A stretch of 15,857 nucleotides of DNA, from positions 1 through 15,857 of the forward strand of contig JAGAHK010000223.1 of the NCBI GenBank assembly GCA_017627115.1. The letters are read 5' to 3'. Positions 1 through 7,010 of the stretch are shown one piece after another; positions within the stretch are counted from its first letter, which is position 1, and each line of letters opens with the position of its first letter. The position numbers were made by a program, and so were the translations under genes. The stretch comes from Bacillota bacterium. Its GTDB lineage: Bacteria > Bacillota > Clostridia > Lachnospirales > CAG-274. The notes beneath the pieces are model-generated. The model was given only the letters and a program-made list of their open reading frames with translations. It was not told the DNA's origin and ran no database searches.

Positions 1-74
1 CTATATTTTCGTTCTAAAAATATAATATCTTCTTCTTTTATTGGATTATTAGTAGAAAATTTTGATATAAGCAT
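1..74 (-). CDS. SUKH (SMI1/KNR4-like) immunity protein, N-terminal part only
   Basis: The minus strand from 74 opens with ATG and reads MLISKFSTNNPIKEEDIIFL followed by ERKY, then leaves the window, so only about 24 codons are visible. A good ribosome site, GAGAGG, lies 8 bases upstream (83-88). The pattern of a short strand, then acidic residues, then 'I-x-x-LE-x-KY' is the usual opening of SUKH-superfamily proteins, where it is normally followed by a 'LP-x-x-Y' segment. SUKH proteins are best known as immunity proteins that bind and neutralise the nuclease tips of polymorphic toxins. The gene starts 13 bases after a reading frame resembling a toxin tip (87-191), which is the standard toxin-then-immunity order, so this is probably that toxin's partner. 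The family call rests on a short N-terminus and would be settled by the sequence beyond the left edge. Confidence 0.6.
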   Translation of the reverse strand, partial: MLISKFSTNNPIKEEDIIFLERKY

Positions 75-86
75 TTTGTTACCTCT

Positions 87-191
87 CTATTCTTGATATA
101 TACTGTGTCCACCAATATGCGTAAATGTAGAATGGACATCTTCTCTAACTAACTGAAGAATAGCATACAGGGGACCTATATGCCGTTTGAC
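87..191 (-). pseudogene. Remnant C-terminal tip of a WHH/LHH-type HNH nuclease toxin
   Basis: Between the two immunity ORFs the minus strand has an open stretch of 34 codons ending in TAG at 87-89. It has no start codon or ribosome site of its own, and it lies directly after, and in the same frame as, the TAA (192-194) of the preceding ORF. It reads KRHIGPLYAI, then LQLVREDVH, STFTHIGG and a tail HSIYQE. The spacing of LV-x-x-x-(V/I)H to H-x-GG matches the end of the HNH/Endonuclease VII superfamily toxin domains named WHH and LHH (typically 'LV..iH....HtGG'), which are common C-terminal tips of polymorphic toxins. The N-terminal half with the first metal-binding histidines is absent. I read it as a leftover tip displaced by recombination that still sits in front of its probable immunity gene. 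The match is from memory of the family pattern, and the fragment is short. Confidence 0.5.
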
Positions 192-626
192 TTATAATGT
201 GCAATTCACATCAAGATTGGATATTAAATCTTTAAGGTTTTTTGCAATGGGATTTTTTTCTACTTTTCCATCTTCTTCTGCATCTTCTAAAAAAATACAT
301 GATGTTTTTACGTTATATAAAACCCATGTCGCAGAAAATCGCAACCATCCTATAGGAATATAATTGTATATATTTCCTATTTGTGACCATTGCTTTGAAA
401 TAGTAATTATGCCATTACTTTTATTATACAATACATCATCATCTGATTCATTAAATAATTTCAGAACAGGAATTAACATTATAGGCTTTTCTGCTTTATA
501 GCTTCCAAAAATATATGTGTGCCAATAAATATTAATATAATCTTCAATTTCTTCCGGCAAATCGAATCCGAACTCACGTTTAAATAATGCAGTATTACTT
601 TTTCTTTTTCTCTTAATAGGTCTCAA
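192..626 (-). CDS. Syd/SUKH-2-like immunity protein, possibly lacking its 5' end
   Basis: This 144-residue ORF has, in order, FGFDLPEEIEDYIN, an aromatic IYWHTYIFGSY segment, IMLIPVLKLFNESDDD, a hydrophobic-aromatic core (YIPIGWLRFSATWVLYNV) and a C-terminal helix IAKNLKDLISNL. That order resembles the SecY-interacting protein Syd and the SUKH-2 group of immunity proteins, which have a similar 'LLQ.W...D' segment and end in a helix of the 'A..L.eFL..L' type. The only in-frame start is TTG at 624-626, with no convincing ribosome site before it. The frame stays open back to a stop at 738-740 with no ATG or GTG. The extra upstream residues (for example EITTNYLDLL) look like real protein and could be the missing N-terminal helix. 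It may therefore be a 5'-truncated or frameshifted gene. The DNA is much more AT-rich than the housekeeping genes to its right, suggesting transfer. A toxin-immunity role is inferred from context. Confidence 0.5.
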   Translation of the reverse strand: MRPIKRKRKSNTALFKREFGFDLPEEIEDYINIYWHTYIFGSYKAEKPIMLIPVLKLFNESDDDVLYNKSNGIITISKQWSQIGNIYNYIPIGWLRFSATWVLYNVKTSCIFLEDAEEDGKVEKNPIAKNLKDLISNLDVNCTL

Positions 627-790
627 TAAATCAAGGTAATTGGTTGTAATTTCTTTGTTAACGGATTTATGTATTTTGTTTTCAATAATACATTTATTTT
701 TTGAAATAAAGAGCCTATCATAATAATTATTTATAGATTATATCATTATTAATCCTCGCTAATAATCCCAAATTCTTGGAATACTTTGTT

Positions 791-985
791 TGACAGGACA
801 GGTGACGGTTCTGTGTCACAGCCGCTATTTGAGCGGTTTGCACACGGTTTACCGGCATACAAGGGGACGGTCTTGTGTATGAGAACAGTACATACAGGTG
901 CCTGTCCCCCGTAAGAGTCCCTACTATATCCCCTGTCCTCTCACAAAAACCAGACTTTTTCAGCAGTCTCGAACCGTCTGTCCCC
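791..985. repeat. REP-like inverted-repeat region
   Basis: The gap between the immunity ORF and lysC (about 300-400 bases) is not featureless. It contains several copies of a GGGGAC/GTCCCC core with GACGGTTC-like extensions. An imperfect inverted repeat has arms 863-881 and 891-909 (14 of 19 positions pair, 9-base loop). A CCGCT/AGCGG hairpin lies at 822-836 and a GTGAC/GTCAC hairpin at 802-819. Further cores are at 931-938 and 971-985 (GAACCGTCTGTCCCC). Such GC-rich palindromes in an AT-rich gap resemble REP/BIME-like elements that are mobilised in trans by RAYT (Y1/IS200-like) transposases. No such transposase gene is present here. The region may mark the boundary at which the left-hand island was joined to the chromosome. 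Confidence 0.5.
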
Positions 986-995
986 GATCACTCAA

Positions 996-1035
996 TAAAA
1001 AAGAGGGCGTTGCAAAAAACAGCACCCTCTTTTGT
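996..1035 (-). terminator. Rho-independent terminator of the thrR-hom-lysC operon
   Basis: Five bases after the lysC stop the minus strand forms a 14-position stem (AAAAGAGGGTGCTG against CAACGCCCTCTTTT, one G-U pair and one mismatch) with a T-rich 7-base loop, followed by TTATT. The hairpin and following T-rich run fit an intrinsic terminator for lysC. The plus strand also gives a stem with a short T run, so it may stop transcription from both sides. Confidence 0.85.
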
Positions 1036-1039
1036 TATA

Positions 1040-2257
1040 TCAAAGCTTTAAATCATCGTTTATAAACTTGTCATGGATAGCAACGGAAGCTCTGTCCGCA
1101 TCCTTTTCGTCAACAAGCAATGAGATCTTTATCTCGGAAGTTGAGATCATATTTACGTTTATGCCCGCATCGTAAGTTGCCTCAAAAAGCATAGCGGCAA
1201 CGCCCGAGTTTGTAGCCATACCTGCGCCTATGATACTTACCTTTGCAACATGGTCGTTGAAACTTATATCATTGAAGCCGAGTCTTTCCTTGTTGTCTTC
1301 AAGTGCCTTGATAGTGCGCTCAAGATCTTCGCGTGTTGTTGTAAAGGAGATATCCTTTCTGTCATCGCGGCCGATAGACTGAATAATTATATCAACACTT
1401 ATTTTTTCCTTGCTTAATATGCTGAACAGCTTGAATGCCACACCGGGTTCGTTCTTAACACCGACAAGAGATATTCTTGCAACATCCTTATCCACGGCAA
1501 CGCCGTTAACCAACATTTTTTCCACTTTAGTTTCCTCCTTAACGACAGTACCCTCCGCATCTGTCATGCTTGAACGTACCACAAGATTTACATTGTATTT
1601 TTTAGCCAGCTCAACAGAGCGGTTGTGAAGCACCTGTGCGCCTAAACTTGCCATTTCCAGCATTTCGTCATAGGTTATTTCGGGCAGTTTGCGCGCTGTT
1701 TTTACAACACGCGGGTCGGCTGTGTAAACACCGTCAACATCCGTATATATCTCGCAAAGATCCGCATGGAGTTTTGCCGCAAGCGCAACAGCGGATGTAT
1801 CGCTGCCGCCTCTGCCCAGAGTGGTCACGTCAAGGTGACGATTGATGCCCTGGAAGCCCGTGATAATAACGATATTTTTGTTTTCAAGCTCGTTTGTTAT
1901 TCTTTCCGTTGCAATGTCCTTGATGCGTGCATTGCTGTGGTTTGAGTTTGATGTTATCTTGCACTGGAATGCGTTGAGCGAGATAACGGGATAACCGAGA
2001 GCCTGTATAGCCATTGCCATAAGAGCAACAGACTGCTGCTCGCCCGTTGCAAGGAGCATATCCATCTCACGCTTGCTTGCATGTGGGTTGATCTCGTTTG
2101 CCTTTTCGATAAGCTCGTCTGTTGTGTCGCCCTGCGCACTTAAAACAACAACTACCTGATTGCCTTCCTTGTAGCTTTTAACAATAGTTTCGGCTACATG
2201 TCTGATCCTTTCTGCGTTGGCAACGGAACTGCCGCCAAACTTTTTAACTATTAACAC
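1040..2257 (-). CDS. lysC: Aspartokinase (aspartate kinase)
   Basis: The enzyme phosphorylates L-aspartate to aspartyl phosphate, the committed step toward lysine, threonine and methionine. The protein begins with the family's KFGGSSVA motif (residues 6-13), carries the TTLGRGGSDTSAVALA nucleotide/aspartate-binding region near residue 150 and the YTDVDGVYTADPR segment, and ends with two ACT-type regulatory domains (about residues 260-405) where feedback inhibitors bind. At 405 residues it is the usual size for a monofunctional clostridial enzyme. I chose GTG at 2257 because GGAGG at 2266-2270 lies 8 bases before it; the longer reading frame from TTG at 2272 would place that ribosome site inside the gene. 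It is the last gene of the thrR-hom-lysC unit, 38 bases after hom, and no lysine riboswitch precedes it, so control probably comes from the operon promoter and from the ACT domains. Confidence 0.96.
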   Translation of the reverse strand: MLIVKKFGGSSVANAERIRHVAETIVKSYKEGNQVVVVLSAQGDTTDELIEKANEINPHASKREMDMLLATGEQQSVALMAMAIQALGYPVISLNAFQCKITSNSNHSNARIKDIATERITNELENKNIVIITGFQGINRHLDVTTLGRGGSDTSAVALAAKLHADLCEIYTDVDGVYTADPRVVKTARKLPEITYDEMLEMASLGAQVLHNRSVELAKKYNVNLVVRSSMTDAEGTVVKEETKVEKMLVNGVAVDKDVARISLVGVKNEPGVAFKLFSILSKEKISVDIIIQSIGRDDRKDISFTTTREDLERTIKALEDNKERLGFNDISFNDHVAKVSIIGAGMATNSGVAAMLFEATYDAGINVNMISTSEIKISLLVDEKDADRASVAIHDKFINDDLKL

Positions 2258-2295
2258 TGTTTTTTCCTCCAAAAAATTGTTTTTGAATCAATATT

Positions 2296-3528
2296 TCAAT
2301 ACATTCTTATAACACTTAAAACTTCGCCGACCCCTTCGGAATTGCCGAGGTCGGAAAGTTTCTTGTCGATAACGCTTTCGGCAAGCAAAGGTGTAATGAA
2401 CGCAAACTCGTTTTCAATGCCTGCTTCAACAATATCCACATCACCGAATGTCTGTGAAATTGCATTGAGAGCCTCTGCCTTAACACTATATGAAACACGG
2501 ACGAATTTGCTCACCTCAACAGTGCTTATATCGGTAAGCGCCTGCTTTTCCTCCGACCATGAGAAGCCGAGGTTCTTGCCCTTGTTCTTTACGGCATCAA
2601 CAATATCGCTGACCACTGCGCTTGCCGTGGGAAGCTTGCCTGCGCCCATACCGTAGAACATAACATCGCCGAGGCAGTTGCCCTTTACAAGTATGCCGTT
2701 GTAAACATCGCTGACATTGCCGAGAGGATGCGAAGGCTCGATAATAACGGGTGAAACGCGCGCCCACATTTTGCCGCCGTCAAACTTTGCGGTAGCAAGC
2801 AGCTTGATAGCCTTGCCCATTTTCTTAACATAATCTATATCCGTTTTGGAAACCTTTGTGATACCCTCTGTGTAGATCTCTTCAAAGTTGACTTCCCTGC
2901 CCGTAACTATGGATGAAAGGATAGCTATTTTACGGCAGGTATCGTGACCCTCAACATCGGCTGCGGGGTTTCTTTCGGCATAGCCCTTTTCCTGTGCATC
3001 CTTTAAAACATCGGCATATTCAAGACCCTCTGCTGTCATCTTTGTGAGCATATAGTTTGTTGTGCCGTTAAGGATACCCGTGATCTCCTCGATAACTTCG
3101 CAGGTGATGCAGTTATTGAGAGGACGGAGGATAGGAATACCGCCGCCTACACTGGCCTCAAAAAGGAAATTCACCTTGTTTTCTTCCGCAATGCGCAGAA
3201 GCTCGGAGCCGTGCTTTGCAACAAGCGCCTTGTTTGATGTACATACGCTTTTGCCCTTTTCAAGCGAAGCCTTTACAAATTCAAAAGCGGGGCTTGTACC
3301 GCCCATTACCTCAACAACTACCTCTATCTCGTCATCGTTGATGATGTCGTTGAAATCATGTGTGATAATATTCTGAACAGGGTCATCGGGAAAATCCCTT
3401 AAATCAAGGACATATTTCACCTCAATGTTCTCGCCTGCATTTTTTCCTATTACTTTGTTGTTTGAGTTTATTACCTCAACAACGCCCGAGCCAACCGTTC
3501 CGTAGCCCAATACAGCTATTTTTGCCAT
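2296..3528 (-). CDS. hom: Homoserine dehydrogenase
   Basis: The enzyme reduces aspartate semialdehyde to homoserine with NAD(P)H on the way to threonine and methionine. The N-terminus holds a Rossmann nucleotide-binding motif (GYGTVGSG, residues 8-15). The catalytic domain shows ILNGTTNYML, YAERNPAADVEGHD and the following CRKIAIL helix, all typical of the family. The last 70 or so residues (KFVRVSYSVKAEALNAISQ onward) form an ACT domain, as in Gram-positive Hom proteins of 410-430 residues. ATG at 3528 is preferred over the overlapping GTG at 3540 because GAGGGAG sits 9 bases before the ATG. It lies between the ThrR-like regulator (8-base gap) and lysC, so the unit makes homoserine from aspartate except for the asd step, which is not in this window. 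Confidence 0.96.
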   Translation of the reverse strand: MAKIAVLGYGTVGSGVVEVINSNNKVIGKNAGENIEVKYVLDLRDFPDDPVQNIITHDFNDIINDDEIEVVVEVMGGTSPAFEFVKASLEKGKSVCTSNKALVAKHGSELLRIAEENKVNFLFEASVGGGIPILRPLNNCITCEVIEEITGILNGTTNYMLTKMTAEGLEYADVLKDAQEKGYAERNPAADVEGHDTCRKIAILSSIVTGREVNFEEIYTEGITKVSKTDIDYVKKMGKAIKLLATAKFDGGKMWARVSPVIIEPSHPLGNVSDVYNGILVKGNCLGDVMFYGMGAGKLPTASAVVSDIVDAVKNKGKNLGFSWSEEKQALTDISTVEVSKFVRVSYSVKAEALNAISQTFGDVDIVEAGIENEFAFITPLLAESVIDKKLSDLGNSEGVGEVLSVIRMY

Positions 3529-3536
3529 ATTTTCTT

Positions 3537-3977
3537 TCACTCCCTCGCAATTATTTTCAGTGTCAGCACACCGTCTGTGTTTTTTAATTTTTCGATCAGT
3601 TCCGTTATATCCACGCCATTGCCCGTATCAACGGTTATTGTGACATTGGCTATGCCGTTTATCGGTATGGTCTGATTGATCGTCAATATATTTACCCCGT
3701 GGCTTGCAATAATATTCAGCACGCAGCTCAAAAGACCCGCTTCGTCCCGAAGATCGCAGGCGACAGTCATTATTCGCCCCATCTTGCTTTCGCCCAGGCA
3801 GGAAACATGATCCTTATATTTATAAAACGCACTGCGGCTTATGCCGACTTTTGCGACGGCCTCCGCGACCGTGAGCTTTTCATCGGAGAGCATAAGCTGC
3901 TTTGCAGTAACGACTTTTGTGAATACTTCGGGCAATACACGCTTGTCCACAATGTAAAAATCGGATGTTTTTTCCAT
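3537..3977 (-). CDS. ACT-domain transcriptional regulator (UPF0735; ThrR/PheB-like)
   Basis: This 146-residue protein has an N-terminal helix-turn-helix-like segment (about residues 35-58, LTVAEAVAKVGISRSAFYKY) and a C-terminal ACT domain (about 68-144, GRIMTVACDLRDEAGLLSCV onward). The layout is that of the UPF0735 family, which includes B. subtilis ThrR (formerly PheB/YszB), a DNA-binding regulator of threonine biosynthesis genes. ACT domains usually sense an amino acid. It is the first gene of the unit and sits 8 bases before hom, which supports local control of homoserine and threonine synthesis. The start at 3977 is backed by AAAGGAG 7 bases upstream. A repeated 12-base sequence flanking its promoter could be its own operator. 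The ligand and targets in this organism are inferred, not shown. Confidence 0.87.
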   Translation of the reverse strand: MEKTSDFYIVDKRVLPEVFTKVVTAKQLMLSDEKLTVAEAVAKVGISRSAFYKYKDHVSCLGESKMGRIMTVACDLRDEAGLLSCVLNIIASHGVNILTINQTIPINGIANVTITVDTGNGVDITELIEKLKNTDGVLTLKIIARE

Positions 3978-4011
3978 TTTTTCACTCCTTTTTTTACTCT
4001 ATTTTGTACTC

Positions 4012-4117
4012 CCGTAAAATACATTTGTTTCCCATAGGTGGAAATATACCATATTTCAACAAAAAAATCAAGTGTTATTTTTAATATTTTTTTCGGTTTA
4101 AATTGCCGTAAAATACA
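4012..4117. repeat. 12-base direct repeat flanking the thrR-hom-lysC promoter
   Basis: The sequence CCGTAAAATACA occurs exactly at 4012-4023 and at 4106-4117 in the same orientation, 94 bases apart. One copy lies just downstream of the expected start of transcription and the other upstream of the -35 element. This placement suits paired operator sites for a regulator that loops DNA or blocks the promoter, with the adjacent ACT/HTH protein as the obvious candidate. The function is inferred. Confidence 0.45.
4043..4071 (-). promoter_or_regulatory. Promoter of the thrR-hom-lysC operon
   Basis: On the minus strand a TTGATT -35 (4066-4071) and a TATATT -10 (4043-4048) are separated by exactly 17 bases. 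Initiation would fall near 4036, giving a leader of about 60 bases before the regulator's ATG. No T-box or lysine riboswitch fold was recognised in that short leader. Confidence 0.7.
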
Positions 4118-4133
4118 AATAATATACAAAACT

Positions 4134-5720
4134 TTATCTATTATCCGCAGCTTCCGCAATTTTTTCCGCAATTTTAAGACCGTCCGCAGCGGCAGACATA
4201 ATTCCTCCCGCATAGCCGCAGCCCTCACCGCAGGGATAAATACCCCTGTACATAAGGCTTTCAAAACTCTCCTTATCGCGTATGATACGCACGGGTGATG
4301 ACGAACGGCTTTCCACTGCCGTGACCACCGCATCGGCATCGGCAAAGCCTTTCAGCTTTTTATCCATAGCAAGTATGCCCTCTTTAAGCGACTCATATAT
4401 AAAATCCGGGAAAACAAGGCGCATATCGCTTGGTCTGACGTTTGGAGAATAGGTCGGCTTCACCCTGCCGAGAGCCTCACTCGCCCTGTCTTCAAGCAGA
4501 TCGCCCACTTTCTGCACGGGTGCGGCATAATCGCTGCCGCCTGCCTCAAAGGCGCGTTTTTCAAGCTCACGCTGCAAGTAAACACCGCCGAGTACATCAT
4601 CGCCCTCCACATCTTCGGGCGCAACATTCACAAGCAGAGCCGCATTTGCGTTTTCACCGTCACGCGCAAAATAACTCATGCCGTTTGTGACCACTCCGCC
4701 CTCTTCGGACGCTGCCGCCGCAACAACACCGCCCGGACACATACAAAAACTGTATGCCGTTCTGCCGTTTTCAAGGTGGGCAGTGAGTTTGTAGTCAGCC
4801 GCAGGCAGATACTTTGCAAAATCACCGTACTGCGCGCGGTCTATATCCTCCTGCCTGTGTTCTATGCGCACACCCATTGCAAAAGGCTTACGCTCCATAG
4901 CAAATTCTTTGCTTTTTAACATCTCGAAAGTATCTCTTGCGGAATGACCCACCGCAAGCACAAGGGCATCACAGTCTATCCTTATTTCCCCGTCGGGGTT
5001 TTCCGCAAGCGCATATTCAAGCCTGTTGTTTTTAAGACCTATATCTTTCAGCCTGTGGGAAAACAGCACCCTGCCGCCAAGTTCTTCTATACGTTTTCTG
5101 ATATTCCTTACCACATTCACAAGGTTATCCGTGCCGATATGCGGTTTTGCAAGGTATTCTATCCTTTCGGGTGCACCGAACTCCACAAAACGCTTCAATA
5201 TATAGGCGCAGCGTATGTCGTTTATGCCCGTTGTGAGCTTGCCGTCCGAGAACGTACCCGCACCGCCCTCGCCGAACTGCACATTCGACGAAGTATCGAG
5301 CTTTCCGCTCTTCCAGAAAGTCTCCACGTCTTTTTGTCTGTCCTCAACGCACTTTCCGCGTTCTATAACAACGGGCTTCATGCCCATTTCGGCAAGCGCA
5401 AGGGCGCAGAACATACCCGCAGGTCCGAACCCCGCCACAAGAGGGCGGAACTCTTTGTTTGCACACGTTTTCGGCTCATACATATCATTTTTGGGTATGC
5501 TGATATTTTTATGCCTTAAAAAGCGGTTTTCCTTATAAATATCAAAATCAAGGGTGAGCATATGCACCACCCTTGATTTATCCCTTGCATCGACCGACTG
5601 TCTGACTATTTTTATGTTTTTTACGCCGTTTGCACGCAGGCTTTTTTCGACTGCGGCTTTGAGCACTTCATCCGTGAGTTCATACTCCGCGGATATTTTT
5701 ATATTTGAGATACGTAACAT
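4134..5720 (-). CDS. FAD-dependent oxidoreductase (COG2509-type FAD-dependent dehydrogenase)
   Basis: A 528-residue soluble flavoprotein of a conserved but poorly characterised family. After an N-terminal region of about 90 residues (MLRISNIKI onward), the FAD-binding Rossmann motif GFGPAG is at residues 97-102, with the ribose-binding acidic residue in VVIERG about 20 residues later. The family hallmark GEGGAGTFSDGKL follows at 150-162, an FCMCPGG motif lies in the middle, and the C-terminus has CGEGCGYAGGI (about 497-507), the flavin-closing glycine-rich segment. The start at ATG 5720 is set by an AAAGG ribosome site about 7 bases upstream and avoids overlap with the preceding gene, whose stop is at 5743. 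It is probably co-transcribed with the propeller membrane protein before it. No hairpin terminator separates it from the thrR promoter. The substrate is unknown. Confidence 0.88.
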   Translation of the reverse strand: MLRISNIKISAEYELTDEVLKAAVEKSLRANGVKNIKIVRQSVDARDKSRVVHMLTLDFDIYKENRFLRHKNISIPKNDMYEPKTCANKEFRPLVAGFGPAGMFCALALAEMGMKPVVIERGKCVEDRQKDVETFWKSGKLDTSSNVQFGEGGAGTFSDGKLTTGINDIRCAYILKRFVEFGAPERIEYLAKPHIGTDNLVNVVRNIRKRIEELGGRVLFSHRLKDIGLKNNRLEYALAENPDGEIRIDCDALVLAVGHSARDTFEMLKSKEFAMERKPFAMGVRIEHRQEDIDRAQYGDFAKYLPAADYKLTAHLENGRTAYSFCMCPGGVVAAAASEEGGVVTNGMSYFARDGENANAALLVNVAPEDVEGDDVLGGVYLQRELEKRAFEAGGSDYAAPVQKVGDLLEDRASEALGRVKPTYSPNVRPSDMRLVFPDFIYESLKEGILAMDKKLKGFADADAVVTAVESRSSSPVRIIRDKESFESLMYRGIYPCGEGCGYAGGIMSAAADGLKIAEKIAEAADNR

Positions 5721-5742
5721 ATACTTACCTTTCCTGTCGAAT

Positions 5743-7008
5743 TCAACGCTGTCTGACAGCAAACATAATATCCGACCAATCGTCCGTATTATTATCGCCC
5801 GACTGCGCCGTACCGAAAAATTTTACCCTGCCCGTATGGTCAAGCACGAGCAAATGATCTTTCCAGCCCGAGAGCATAAGCGTAAAATTGAAATCACCGC
5901 TTCCGAGCGCATCTTTTGCGTAAAACTCCGAAGACAGCACAGCGCCCTCAATATGCGCATGGTTTTCCTTATCAACGGCAAAGACCGTATTTGCTGCGGC
6001 AAAAATATGCTTTATGCCCGTAAGACCCGCGAGTCTGCCGTTTGTTGAGATAACAGTGCCGTCATTTTTAAGACCGTACACCGCCTGACCGTCCGTTGCT
6101 ATTTCGTCAAGCCCGTTCCACAGTGACACATCGACAGCCGCACCCGAAACCACGGCATTGCCGTTTTCGGTAACACAGGCAAGGACATCTCCGCACGCCT
6201 TTACCTGCCGTATGTTGTTCAGATAAACGGTACTGCCGTTTTTGTAGTAATGCAGCTGACCGTGACCGTTGATGCCCGCAATAAAATCAGTGCCTGCGGC
6301 TATCTCGCGTATATCGCGCCAATCAAGCACGGCATTTGTGACAAGCACCTTGCCCATATAGGTACGTGCAGCCGTAAAATCGGCACCGCAGGCCACTTCT
6401 GCGACCTGCCGCCACTCGCTGACATTACACTGACCGTTTGAATTGTCGCCCACTGCCTTTGCCGTACCGACAGAACGCACAAAAACGCTGTGTCTTTCGC
6501 CTGTTGCAACAGTATTGACCGCCGTGCCCGAAAGATCGGCAACAACATCATTTCTGTCCTTATAATCCACTATGCGCGAAAACACATTTATAGCCGAATT
6601 ATACTTTTCGCGCGCAAGCAAAAGACTGCCGTAGCGGTAATCACATTCCTTGACCATTTCCATTGAGTCCTTGTAATCGCCCAATCTTTCAAAACCGTCC
6701 CTTGCAGCCTCATACGCACCGTTTTCAAAATACTGCACAGCCTCGTCATATCTGCGTGTGGGCTGCTGGATATTAAGGCGCAGGTATGTGCCGCCAAGTA
6801 TCAGCACAAGCAGAAGCACTATCCATAAAGTGCTTTTTTTGGAGTTATGCTCTTCAAGGTTTTCGTCAATAGCGTGTTCAAGTATATCCTTTTGCTGCTT
6901 GTCTATATTTTTGTTGCTTTGTTCAAGTGCCTGCTGCATCTGTGCTATCTCCTGCTCGGCAAGCTCCTGCTGTTTTCTGGCAAGCTCCTCAAAGTCTCTA
7001 TCGTCCAT
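5743..7008 (-). CDS. Membrane-anchored coiled-coil/TPR-like/RCC1-like propeller protein
   Basis: This 421-residue protein has four parts. Residues 4-57 are a highly charged, Gln/Glu-rich probable coiled coil (ARKQQELAEQEIAQMQQ). Residues 61-79 form one strong membrane segment after a KK pair. Residues 85-155 contain two TPR-like helix pairs (YDEAVQYFENGAYEAARDGF and LAREKYNSAINVFSRIVDYK). From about 165 to the end comes a run of beta-blade repeats of RCC1 type: GERHSVFVRS, AVGDNSNGQCNVSEW and VACGADFTAA match the family's 'G.HS..L...G...avG.N..GQ' pattern, while later blades are degenerate. The lysines before the membrane segment suggest the coiled coil is cytoplasmic and the propeller external. 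ATG 7008 fits an AAGGA site 12 bases upstream, a rather long spacing. It follows the 90-residue gene by two bases. No enzyme activity is evident; a binding or scaffold role is inferred. Confidence 0.8.
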   Translation of the reverse strand: MDDRDFEELARKQQELAEQEIAQMQQALEQSNKNIDKQQKDILEHAIDENLEEHNSKKSTLWIVLLLVLILGGTYLRLNIQQPTRRYDEAVQYFENGAYEAARDGFERLGDYKDSMEMVKECDYRYGSLLLAREKYNSAINVFSRIVDYKDRNDVVADLSGTAVNTVATGERHSVFVRSVGTAKAVGDNSNGQCNVSEWRQVAEVACGADFTAARTYMGKVLVTNAVLDWRDIREIAAGTDFIAGINGHGQLHYYKNGSTVYLNNIRQVKACGDVLACVTENGNAVVSGAAVDVSLWNGLDEIATDGQAVYGLKNDGTVISTNGRLAGLTGIKHIFAAANTVFAVDKENHAHIEGAVLSSEFYAKDALGSGDFNFTLMLSGWKDHLLVLDHTGRVKFFGTAQSGDNNTDDWSDIMFAVRQR

Positions 7009-7010
7009 TT

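Noticed and set aside
863..909. CRISPR-like repeats in the GGGGAC region
   Set aside because: The repeats are inverted, imperfect and unevenly spaced, without uniform spacers or cas genes.
749..960. Long stop-free minus-strand frame through the repeat cluster
   Set aside because: It lacks a start and ribosome site and mostly translates GC-rich palindromes. Only the last dozen codons look protein-like, and these are listed as a low-interest finding.
3978..4133. Possible T-box or lysine riboswitch ahead of the hom-lysC operon
   Set aside because: The leader after the promoter is only about 60 bases, with no T-box sequence, no specifier stem and no terminator hairpin.
4040..4133. Terminator after the FAD-dependent oxidoreductase gene
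   Set aside because: The stretch is A/T-rich, but I found no stem long enough to be a terminator, so none is annotated.
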